A stretch of DNA of 6,943 nt from JAYEHC01 sp964490635 (lineage in GTDB: Bacteria > Patescibacteriota > Minisyncoccia > JAHIHE01 > JAGLIN01). A model generated the notes under the pieces. That model was not told the origin of the DNA, ran no database searches, and saw only the letters and a program-made list of their open reading frames with translations. Positions 1-5,740 of this stretch are shown here, piece after piece (within the stretch, counting starts at the first letter, position 1; each line of letters starts with the position of its first letter). A program made the position numbers and the translations under genes. The DNA lies in assembly GCA_964490635.1 (NCBI GenBank), contig CAZBCK010000048.1, positions 1-6,943 on the forward strand, written 5' to 3'.

Positions 1-77
1 TCAATTACTTTTATCCAGACGAGATATAAACAACGCTGGACAATCTAATAAGTAACTTTATTAATTTTAATTTAAGA

Positions 78-120
78 TTCCGGATAAATTTTTCCACTGT
101 CGCTCCAAAATTTTCCGGAA
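78..120. repeat. Imperfect inverted repeat (hairpin) downstream of pilB
   Basis: The arms TTCCGGATAAATTTT and AAAATTTTCCGGAA pair over about 14 bp with a single bulged T, around a loop containing CACTGTCGCTCC. It lies about 80 nt past the pilB stop codon. No clean U-tract follows on the minus strand, so it is not a convincing intrinsic terminator. It could be a dispersed palindromic repeat or a 3'-end stabiliser of the pilB transcript. Confidence 0.55.
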
Positions 121-138
121 TGACAGAAAAGGAAGGAA

Positions 139-172
139 GTCCTAAATTAAATATCCAATTTTAATTTAGGAC
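139..172. repeat. Perfect 13-bp inverted repeat just after pilB
   Basis: GTCCTAAATTAAA (139-151) and TTTAATTTAGGAC (160-172) are exact reverse complements around an 8-nt loop. The hairpin begins 28 nt beyond the pilB stop on the minus strand. The sequence following it in the pilB direction is pyrimidine-rich (CTTCCTTCCTTTTC) but not a true U-run, so a role in termination or RNA protection is possible but unproven. I see no coding sequence in 1-199. Confidence 0.55.
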
Positions 173-199
173 AAAGTTTAAAATAGTTTTTAAAAATAT

Positions 200-1981
200 T
201 TACTCTTTTGTCACTCTCATAATTTCTTCCAGCGTGGTAATCCCTTGAACCGCTTTGATAATTCCATCCTCCAGCATAGTTGTCATTCCTTCTTTTATTG
301 CTTTTTTTTCTATTTCTTCACTGGTAGCTTTATTATTTATCAATTTTTCTATTTCTTCGGTTATATTCAATACCTCAAAAACTCCAACTCTTCCTTTATA
401 TCCCTCCTTTCTGCATTTTTCGCATCCTTTTCCTCTGGAAAATTTAATGTTGAGCCACATTTCTTTGTTGTTTTTATACTCTCCCTTTATAACCCCTTCT
501 TTTCTAAGGATTTCTGACATCAGATCAATGTTAAAATTTTGGGACATACTTTCATAAACACTTTCATCAATAGTATATTCCTCTCGACATTCAGAACATA
601 TTTTACGCACAAGTCGCTGCGATATTATTATATTTATTGTTGATGCCATCAAAAACGGCTCTATACTCATATCTGTAAGACGCGGCAGGGTTCCAGCTGC
701 GCTGTTTGTATGCAGCGTGGACAAAACAAGATGACCGGTTAGTGCCGCATGAACGGCAAGTTCCGCGGTTTCTCTATCTCTGATTTCTCCCACCATAATA
801 ATATCCGGGTCTTGACGCAAAAGAGCTCTGAGTCCGGAGGCAAAAGTAAAATTTATTTTTGGATTAACTTGTGTTTGGTTAACCTTTGGCATCCTATATT
901 CCACAGGATCCTCAAGTGTGCTAATATTCACTTCCGGAACATTCAGGATAGCAAGTATCGTATAGAGAGTCGTCGTTTTGCCACTTCCCGTAGGACCGAC
1001 AACCAGAATCATTCCATCCGGTTTTTGAATCTCCCTCTTGGCAATTTCCAGATCCATTTTTCTAAATCCAATTTGCTTCAAGGTAAGCGCCTTTGTTGAT
1101 TCATCAAGAAGACGCATTACGATTTTTTCCCCATCAAAAACAGGAATAATTGAAACGCGAAAAGCAACTTTATAATCAGTCGTTTCTATTTTGAATCTCC
1201 CATCCTGTGGCAATCTATGCTCGTCTATTTTAAGATTGGAAAGAACTTTTATTCTCGCGATGATCCCCTGTAAAACAGCCTTGGGCAGAGTCATAGCATT
1301 ATGCAAAATTCCGTCTATTCTAAACCTGATTATCACATCTTTTTCTTCCGGCTCAATATGAATATCACTTGCTCCCTGCAGTATCGCGTGTTTTAAAAAT
1401 GTATCAACTATTTTAACAACAGGCAGATCTTCCGCGGCCTTTTTCAGATCTACATCTTTTTTACCATCTTTCTTTTCAATTTTTACAACCAGATCTTCTT
1501 CGTCACTTGCAATATCCTTAATGCCAATATCTCCAAATTCCGCCTTTAAACTTTTTTGAAATGCTTTTAACGCTTTTTTTAACCCATCTTTACTGGTTAA
1601 ACACGGAATTATCTCCAATCCTGTTTTCTTACTGATAAAATCTATAAACTGAAGATCGCCGGGATTAAGCATGGCAATTTTTAATTTATTTCCTTCTTTA
1701 CTAAAAGCAACAGCATTATATTGTCTTGCAACTTGCTCTGGAATAATTTTTAACACACTTTCTTCAATCTCATTTTCTTTAAGATCAATAAAAGGAATTC
1801 CCAGAATATATGCTTTAAAATTATTTATTTTTTCTTTAGCGACAAATCCTTTTTCCACTATTACTTTTTCCAGTTTTTTATTACTTTTTTTAGCCTCTTT
1901 TGACGCTGCTTCCAAATCTTTTTTTGAAAGTATTTTAAACTCTGTTAGAAACATTTTTAGTTGTTGATCTTCAACTTGCAT
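200..1981 (-). CDS. pilB: PilB/GspE-family type IV pilus assembly ATPase
   Basis: This is a 593-residue secretion ATPase, the cytoplasmic hexameric motor that powers type IV pilus extension or a type II secretion pseudopilus. An N-terminal MshEN/GspE_N-like region covers about residues 5-150. The second N-terminal domain, with the hallmark ASDIHIEP, starts near 204 and includes RFRIDGIL. The Walker A motif GPTGSGKTTT is at 329-338, the Asp box STLEDPVEY at about 354-362, the Walker B region DPDIIMVGEIRD at 391-402, and the His box TGHLVLSTLHTN at about 415-426. A zinc tetracysteine site is formed by C462/C465 and C520/C523; the stretch between the pairs is fairly long. Length is normal for PilB, and the Met start matches the expected N-terminus. 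No Shine-Dalgarno is visible before ATG. No other pilus genes are in the window. PilT is less likely, because the MshEN domain and tetracysteine motif are both present. Confidence 0.95.
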   Translation of the reverse strand: MQVEDQQLKMFLTEFKILSKKDLEAASKEAKKSNKKLEKVIVEKGFVAKEKINNFKAYILGIPFIDLKENEIEESVLKIIPEQVARQYNAVAFSKEGNKLKIAMLNPGDLQFIDFISKKTGLEIIPCLTSKDGLKKALKAFQKSLKAEFGDIGIKDIASDEEDLVVKIEKKDGKKDVDLKKAAEDLPVVKIVDTFLKHAILQGASDIHIEPEEKDVIIRFRIDGILHNAMTLPKAVLQGIIARIKVLSNLKIDEHRLPQDGRFKIETTDYKVAFRVSIIPVFDGEKIVMRLLDESTKALTLKQIGFRKMDLEIAKREIQKPDGMILVVGPTGSGKTTTLYTILAILNVPEVNISTLEDPVEYRMPKVNQTQVNPKINFTFASGLRALLRQDPDIIMVGEIRDRETAELAVHAALTGHLVLSTLHTNSAAGTLPRLTDMSIEPFLMASTINIIISQRLVRKICSECREEYTIDESVYESMSQNFNIDLMSEILRKEGVIKGEYKNNKEMWLNIKFSRGKGCEKCRKEGYKGRVGVFEVLNITEEIEKLINNKATSEEIEKKAIKEGMTTMLEDGIIKAVQGITTLEEIMRVTKE

Positions 1982-1999
1982 AAAAAATTGTTATTTATT

Positions 2000-2089
2000 T
2001 TAATATAAAATAAAAAAAACAGAAACCGCTAAAGTCCGGAGTTGCGATATCTGTCCCCCGATAAAATCCTTTTTATTTATAAGCTTCAT
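2000..2089 (-). CDS. Possible 29-codon upstream ORF in the pilB leader
   Basis: An ATG at 2087-2089 opens a 29-codon frame ending in TAA at 2000-2002, 18 nt before the pilB start. The peptide starts MKLINKKDF and ends in a hydrophobic stretch, LAVSVFFILY. It lies wholly inside the leader predicted from the extended -10 element at 2141-2149. There is no clear Shine-Dalgarno and I recognise no family. It may be a leader peptide, a chance frame, or an artefact of a structured leader RNA. Confidence 0.2.
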   Translation of the reverse strand: MKLINKKDFIGGQISQLRTLAVSVFFILY

Positions 2090-2140
2090 TTTATTTTTGT
2101 TTTATTCTTTATCTTTTTCGCTAAGTTCTGTCTTTATTTT

Positions 2141-2170
2141 ATTATAACATAAACCAGACATTACCCACAA
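2141..2170 (-). promoter_or_regulatory. Putative extended -10 promoter for pilB
   Basis: On the minus strand TGTTATAAT (2141-2149) is a perfect extended -10 (TGnTATAAT). A weak -35, TTGTGG, lies 18 nt upstream (2165-2170). It sits between the superoxide reductase stop and pilB, so pilB probably has its own transcript. The implied start near 2134 gives a leader of about 150 nt. Confidence 0.5.
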
Positions 2171-2206
2171 ACAAACTTCTTATTTTTCGCTCAGATTCAC
2201 TTTGAT

Positions 2207-2560
2207 TTATTTGTTTTCCCCTCTGTACAAAATTACCTCTTTTTTTGATTCCCAGACACCATGTAAATTACACTCCGCTTCTGCTGTGATTATGGAATCT
2301 TTTTCCAGAGAAATGTTAAACTTTGTTTCGGAGTGGGTTGGCATTCTCAAATTATGGCATTCAAACGCTTCTCCATCAATATAAAGCCGAATACATCTGA
2401 TATAATGTTCATCCGTCATCGGATGATCAACTTTTCCAACTTTAATCATTACCTCAAACTTTTTTCCTTTCTTGATAAAATCCGGCACCAAAATCCATGG
2501 TAGATGTTTTTGCTCAAACTCTGTTAAGTTTTCTATGTCTTTTGCCTTTTGAATTTTCAT
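2207..2560 (-). CDS. Class II superoxide reductase (neelaredoxin/desulfoferrodoxin iron-domain family)
   Basis: This 117-residue protein matches the catalytic domain of superoxide reductase, which reduces superoxide to hydrogen peroxide at a non-haem Fe(His)4Cys centre in the cytosol, normally with electrons from rubredoxin-like proteins. The expected ligands are visible: H19 in QKHLPW, H46 and H52 in DHPMTDEHYIR, and C97 and H100 in CNLHGVW. The desulforedoxin N-terminal domain of class I enzymes is absent, which makes it class II. The usual motif is E-K-H-x-P, whose Glu is the sixth ligand in the resting ferric form; here it reads Q17-K18-H19, so that Glu is replaced by Gln. The neighbouring E16 is one residue away and might compensate. 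The start is supported by a promoter placed about 24 nt upstream. No Shine-Dalgarno is seen. It is monocistronic as far as visible. Confidence 0.88.
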   Translation of the reverse strand: MKIQKAKDIENLTEFEQKHLPWILVPDFIKKGKKFEVMIKVGKVDHPMTDEHYIRCIRLYIDGEAFECHNLRMPTHSETKFNISLEKDSIITAEAECNLHGVWESKKEVILYRGENK

Positions 2561-2590
2561 TTTTTTATTTTCATTACTAATTATGTGTTA

Positions 2591-2619
2591 ATTATGCTTT
2601 AACTTTACAAATTTGGCAA
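2591..2619 (-). promoter_or_regulatory. Sigma-70-type promoter of the superoxide reductase gene
   Basis: On the minus strand TTGCCA (2614-2619) is followed after exactly 17 nt by CATAAT (2591-2596); each hexamer matches consensus at five of six positions. The predicted start near 2584 leaves a leader of about 24 nt before the ATG at 2558-2560. It lies back to back with the plus-strand promoter at 2699-2727. Confidence 0.6.
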
Positions 2620-2698
2620 GTTAAAATTTGAGAAACCAATTAAAATAAACTGAATTTTTTATAAGCATTAAATAAAAATTGGCAAATCTTGATTAACC

Positions 2699-2727
2699 TT
2701 GTCAATACCAAAAAAATTTTGTAGAAT
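2699..2727 (+). promoter_or_regulatory. Sigma-70-type promoter of the 51-aa membrane protein gene
   Basis: TTGTCA (2699-2704) and TAGAAT (2722-2727) are separated by exactly 17 nt; each matches consensus at five of six positions. Transcription would start near 2734, giving a leader of about 79 nt before the ATG at 2813. The divergent layout with the superoxide reductase promoter leaves about 80 nt of AT-rich DNA between the two -35 boxes that could host shared regulation. I see no clear operator there. Confidence 0.6.
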
Positions 2728-2812
2728 AATAATGCAGGTTGTGAATTATGGTTTTTGCTATTTGGCAACGAATTTATTGTTCACTATGAATTTACAATTT
2801 TAACTAAATTTT

Positions 2813-2968
2813 ATGTCAAAGGGACAATGGGGAACACCCGCTTATAAAGGCAAACCGCATCCGATAAAAGCCGCTAATACTTTTATGTTGGTTTTGGTGA
2901 TTATTCTTCTGATTGGTTTTATTAAAGCGGGATTGCGCGAGGGCTGGTTTGAAGCGATTGGGATTTGA
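2813..2968 (+). CDS. Small single-pass membrane protein, 51 aa, unknown function
   Basis: The frame runs from ATG at 2813 to TGA at 2966-2968. The N-terminus is polar, basic and Gly/Pro-containing (MSKGQWGTPAYKGKPHP). One strongly hydrophobic segment follows at about residues 24-37 (FMLVLVIILLIGFI), then a short tail with KAGLREGWFEAIGI. This looks like a single transmembrane helix, with an N-in orientation suggested by the basic N-terminal side. A well-spaced promoter lies about 80 nt upstream. There is no Shine-Dalgarno, as for most genes here. I do not recognise a family. It is the only probable plus-strand gene in the left half and is transcribed divergently from the superoxide reductase. 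Confidence 0.65.
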   Translation: MSKGQWGTPAYKGKPHPIKAANTFMLVLVIILLIGFIKAGLREGWFEAIGI

Positions 2969-3008
2969 TAATGTATTAATTATTTTAAATTACAAAATTC
3001 AATATTTC

Positions 3009-3130
3009 ACTGTCATTGCGAGAAATGAAGTGGAGCGATAGCGGAACGAAATGCCGAAGCAATTCCGTAACTACGCGCGAAGAGTTTAATTACGGGATTG
3101 CTTCGGTCGTACCTCCCTCGCAATAACAGT
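3009..3130. repeat. REP-like long palindromic element
   Basis: The outer arms ACTGTCATTGCGAG (3009-3022) and CTCGCAATAACAGT (3117-3130) pair with one mismatch. The inner arms CCGAAGCAATTCCGTAA (3054-3070) and TTACGGGATTGCTTCGG (3090-3106) also pair with one mismatch, giving a long interrupted hairpin. The pattern CTGTCATTGCGAG...GAAGCAAT...ATTGCTTCGG...CTCGCAATnACAG is typical of dispersed extragenic palindromes found in many bacteria. It sits between the 51-aa gene and the dnaK terminator, where insertion would be harmless. Confidence 0.75.
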
Positions 3131-3174
3131 AAAATTTACATATTTCGTAATTCAAGATAATTAGAAAATCCAAC

Positions 3175-3208
3175 AAAAAAACAGCGATGTTCCAATCGCT
3201 GTTTTTTT
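3175..3208 (-). terminator. Intrinsic terminator of the heat-shock operon (bidirectional)
   Basis: An 8-bp perfect stem, ACAGCGAT/ATCGCTGT, with a 6-nt loop is flanked by a 7-nt A-run and a 7-nt T-run, so it works on either strand. It begins 12 nt after the dnaK stop codon and can also stop plus-strand transcripts from the 51-aa gene. Confidence 0.92.
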
Positions 3209-3219
3209 AATCAAACTAC

Positions 3220-5142
3220 TTATTTTTTCTCATCATCTTTCTTTTCGTCCTTCACATCTTCATATTCACCTTCAACTGGTCCTTTATTCTCTTCTTTTTT
3301 TTGTTTATCGTCAGCTTGTTTATTTCCGGAAGCTTGTCCCGCCTGCTGTTGATACATCGCCGCGCCGATCTTTTGCGCTTCCAGAGATAATTCCTCAGAC
3401 GCTTTTTTAATAGCTTCCAAATCATCGCTGTCTTTTATTTTCTTTAACGCCTCAACTTTTTCTTCAATAGATTTTTTGTCTTCCGTTTTGATCTTATCGC
3501 CTGCGTCGCGCAAAAGTTTTTCCGTAGTATAGACAAGCGTGTCTGCGTTATTTTTAATTTCTATTTTCTCTTTTTTCTTCTTGTCTTCTTCCGCATGCGC
3601 GTCTGCGTCTTTTTTCATTTTTTCAATTTCCTCTTCCGAAAGTCCAGAAGACGCTTCAATCCTAATTGACTGTTCTTTACTTGTCGCTTTATCTTTCGCT
3701 TTAACATTTAAAATTCCATTTGCGTCAATATCAAACGAAACTTCAACTTGCGGAACTCCCCGCGGAGATGGCGGAATACCATCCAGAACAAATCTCCCCA
3801 GCGATTTATTATCAGCTGCCATTTCTCTTTCGCCCTGCAGAATATTTATTTCCACTGACGGCTGATTGTCCGCAGCGGTTGAAAACACTTGCGTTTTAGC
3901 GGCTGGAATTGTTGTATTCTTTTCGATAAGTTTTGAAGAAACTCCGCCTAGCGTTTCAATTCCAAGAGAAAGCGGAGTAACATCTAAAAGCAAAACATCT
4001 TTCACTTCTCCGCCCAGCACTCCGCCCTGGATCGCGGCGCCGGTGGCAACCACTTCATCCGGATTAATTCCTTTGTGCGGCTTTTTGCCAAAAAACTTCT
4101 TTACTGTTTCTTGAACAATTGGCATTCTGGTCATTCCGCCGACTAAAATAACTTCGTTGATATCGCCAATACTGAACTTCGCGTCTTCAAGCGCTTTTTT
4201 GCACGGCTCAAGAGTTCCCTGCACCAGATCATCAACCAGTTCTTCAAGTTTCGCCCTGGTCATTTTCAAATTAAGATGTTTTGGCCCCGACTCATCAACA
4301 GTAATGAACGGTTGGTTTATTTCTGTTTCCACAGCTGAAGAAAGTTCGTGTTTTGCTTTTTCCGCCGCTTCTTTTAGCCGCTGCAATGCCATTTGATCCT
4401 TGCTTAAATCAACACCATTCTCTTTTTTGAATTCATCAACCATCCAATTGATAATTTTCTGATCAAAATCATCGCCGCCCAAATGAGTATCGCCATTTGT
4501 CGCTTTCACTTCAATTGTATCATCTCCAACTTCCAAAACGGAAACATCAAAAGTTCCACCGCCCAAATCATAAACGACTATTTTTTCGTCTTTCTTTTTG
4601 TTAAATCCATAAGCCAGCGCTGCCGCTGTCGGTTCGTTGATAATTCTTTTCACATCAAACCCGGCAATTTTTCCGGCGTCTTTTGTCGCTTGTCTCTGCG
4701 AATCATTGAAATAGGCCGGAACAGTAATTACCGCTTCGGTTATTTTCTCTCCCAGTTTCTCTTCCGCGTCGCTTTTCAGTTTTTGCAAGATCATCGCGGA
4801 AATTTCTTGCGGCGTATGATCTTTATCTCCCATTTTTACTTTTACGCCCTCACCCGCTTTGACGATTTTAAACGGCACAAGTTTTATATCCTCCTGGATC
4901 TCCTGATCTTCAAAGCTTCTTCCAATCAGCCTCTTCACAGAAAACACAGTGTTTTCTGGATTAGTGACTGCTTGTCTTTTCGCAAGCAACCCGACCAGCC
5001 TCTCTCCTGATTTGCTAACGGCGACCATAGAAGGAGTTGTTCTGTTTCCTTCTTTGTTCTCTAAAATTCTTGGCTCTCCCGCTTCAACGATCGCCATCGC
5101 TGAATTAGTGGTTCCAAGATCAATTCCTAAAATTTTACTCAT
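3220..5142 (-). CDS. dnaK: Molecular chaperone DnaK (Hsp70)
   Basis: This is a full-length 640-residue Hsp70, the ATP-driven cytosolic foldase that works with GrpE and DnaJ. The nucleotide-binding domain spans about 1-380, with signatures IDLGTTNS (7-14), YDLGGGTFDVS (191-201) and VILVGGMTRMP (331-341). The interdomain linker is KDVLLLDVTP (381-390). The beta substrate-binding domain runs to about 500, the helical lid to about 600, and a Gln/Lys-rich disordered tail ends in EGEYEDVKDEKKDDEKK, comparable to the EEVK-type ends of bacterial DnaK. The insert near residues 75-95 (EDQEIQEDIKLVPFKI) is the Gram-negative type. It is the last gene of the hrcA-grpE-hsp20 cluster, 110 nt after hsp20, and is closed by the terminator at 3175-3208. 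The ATG has no Shine-Dalgarno. No intact dnaJ is in the window. Confidence 0.99.
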   Translation of the reverse strand: MSKILGIDLGTTNSAMAIVEAGEPRILENKEGNRTTPSMVAVSKSGERLVGLLAKRQAVTNPENTVFSVKRLIGRSFEDQEIQEDIKLVPFKIVKAGEGVKVKMGDKDHTPQEISAMILQKLKSDAEEKLGEKITEAVITVPAYFNDSQRQATKDAGKIAGFDVKRIINEPTAAALAYGFNKKKDEKIVVYDLGGGTFDVSVLEVGDDTIEVKATNGDTHLGGDDFDQKIINWMVDEFKKENGVDLSKDQMALQRLKEAAEKAKHELSSAVETEINQPFITVDESGPKHLNLKMTRAKLEELVDDLVQGTLEPCKKALEDAKFSIGDINEVILVGGMTRMPIVQETVKKFFGKKPHKGINPDEVVATGAAIQGGVLGGEVKDVLLLDVTPLSLGIETLGGVSSKLIEKNTTIPAAKTQVFSTAADNQPSVEINILQGEREMAADNKSLGRFVLDGIPPSPRGVPQVEVSFDIDANGILNVKAKDKATSKEQSIRIEASSGLSEEEIEKMKKDADAHAEEDKKKKEKIEIKNNADTLVYTTEKLLRDAGDKIKTEDKKSIEEKVEALKKIKDSDDLEAIKKASEELSLEAQKIGAAMYQQQAGQASGNKQADDKQKKEENKGPVEGEYEDVKDEKKDDEKK

Positions 5143-5170
5143 ATTTTTTTATTGTTAAATTATTTAATTA

Positions 5171-5249
5171 ATTGTTAAATTGTCACATTGTCAAATTGTC
5201 GCAAGTATTTTATAAAACTGGCAATTTGACAATTTAGCAATCTGGCAAT
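5171..5249. repeat. Two complementary arrays of 8-nt tandem repeats between hsp20 and dnaK
   Basis: Four consecutive octamers (ATTGTTAA, ATTGTCAC, ATTGTCAA, ATTGTCGC) occupy 5171-5202. After a 15-nt spacer containing TTTTATAAAA, four octamers of the opposite sense (CTGGCAAT, TTGACAAT, TTAGCAAT, CTGGCAAT) occupy 5218-5249. ATTGTCAAATTG (5187-5198) pairs perfectly over 12 bp with CAATTTGACAAT (5222-5233), so the hsp20-dnaK intercistronic RNA can fold into a hairpin, with alternative registers shifted by eight. The downstream arm begins right after the hsp20 stop. Another ATTGTTAA lies at 5151-5158. A role in mRNA processing, stability or dnaK translation is inference. Confidence 0.7.
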
Positions 5250-5252
5250 TCA

Positions 5253-5672
5253 TCACTTCTTAATTTTAACAGGGATTTCTTTGATAATTTTTTTCTCAAC
5301 TTTCGGAACGGTAATTCTCAATATTCCGTCTTTGCTTTCTGCGTTTGCTTTATCGCCTTTGACATGGACAGGCAAACTGACCGAACGCATAAAGTTTCCC
5401 GATCTTATTTCTTTGCAATAATAATCCTTTTCTTTTGTTTCTTTTTCTTCTTTCTTTTCTCCCTTAACCGTCAAAATATCGTTTTCAACCGTAACTTTTA
5501 CATCTTTCGGAGCAACTCCAGCCAGCGAAACCTCCGCCACCACATCATTTTTTGTTTGATATACATCCATTGACGGCACGGTTTTTCCGAACATCGCCGG
5601 AACCATTGGGAAAAAATCTTCCTCAAAAAACCTGTCAACATCTCTAAAGGGTTTCCATTTTATAATATCCAT
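5253..5672 (-). CDS. hsp20: Hsp20/alpha-crystallin family small heat-shock protein
   Basis: A 139-residue ATP-independent holdase that binds unfolding proteins and passes them to DnaK. The N-terminal arm (1-33) is short and Phe/Pro-rich, as usual. The alpha-crystallin domain covers about 34-124 and ends with the signature GILRITVP (116-123). The C-terminal extension contains the I-P-V anchor (133-135) used in oligomer assembly. It lies between the desulforedoxin-like gene (68 nt) and dnaK (110 nt), in the same direction. It stops at two tandem TGA codons. It is the only gene in the cluster with a strong Shine-Dalgarno, which suggests high translation. Family assignment is secure; oligomeric state is unknown. 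Confidence 0.97.
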   Translation of the reverse strand: MDIIKWKPFRDVDRFFEEDFFPMVPAMFGKTVPSMDVYQTKNDVVAEVSLAGVAPKDVKVTVENDILTVKGEKKEEKETKEKDYYCKEIRSGNFMRSVSLPVHVKGDKANAESKDGILRITVPKVEKKIIKEIPVKIKK

Positions 5673-5677
5673 GATTT

Positions 5678-5690
5678 ATCACCTCCTTTC
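5678..5690 (-). promoter_or_regulatory. Exceptionally long Shine-Dalgarno sequence of hsp20
   Basis: On the minus strand GAAAGGAGGTGAT lies just upstream of the hsp20 ATG, with 9 nt between GGAGG and ATG. All 13 bases are complementary to the canonical bacterial 16S rRNA 3' end, which is far more than usual. The grpE, desulforedoxin-like, dnaK, pilB and SOR starts show no comparable site, so it confirms the hsp20 start. Confidence 0.88.
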
Positions 5691-5701
5691 ATAAATTTAG
5701 A

Positions 5702-5722
5702 ATGATAAATGATAAATGATTT
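5702..5722. repeat. Short 7-nt tandem repeat between hsp20 and the Cys-rich gene
   Basis: Two exact copies of ATGATAA (5702-5708, 5709-5715) are followed by a degenerate copy, ATGATTT. It lies in the 68-nt intercistronic spacer, has no visible hairpin, and is probably simple-sequence drift. Confidence 0.5.
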
Positions 5723-5740
5723 TTAACCGAGATCTTTCTT

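Noticed and set aside
1..55. C-terminal end of a plus-strand gene entering the window
   Set aside because: Short open frames end at TAA near 25-27 and 53-55, but the peptides are too short to show any recognisable motif, so I cannot support a gene.
2000..2089. Cyclic-di-GMP-I (GEMM) riboswitch in the pilB leader
   Set aside because: A piece reading CGCAACTCCGGACT slightly recalls the GEMM core, but the conserved CACGCACAGGGCAAACC half and tetraloop-receptor layout are missing.
2732..2803. 23-codon frame just downstream of the plus-strand promoter
   Set aside because: Its ATG coincides with or precedes the predicted transcription start, it has no Shine-Dalgarno, and the peptide shows no pattern.
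4483..5010. Long 175-codon open frame on the plus strand opposite dnaK
   Set aside because: It is wholly antisense to the unmistakable dnaK coding sequence, has no promoter or ribosome site, and its Phe/Ser/Arg-rich composition is that of a shadow frame.
5151..5249. CRISPR array
   Set aside because: The repeats are only 8 nt, contiguous and without spacers; no cas gene is present.
5253..5255. Recoded TGA (glycine) as in Gracilibacteria
   Set aside because: hsp20 ends at the expected length in TGA TGA, and reading through would translate the octamer repeats; no internal TGA is needed in any gene here.
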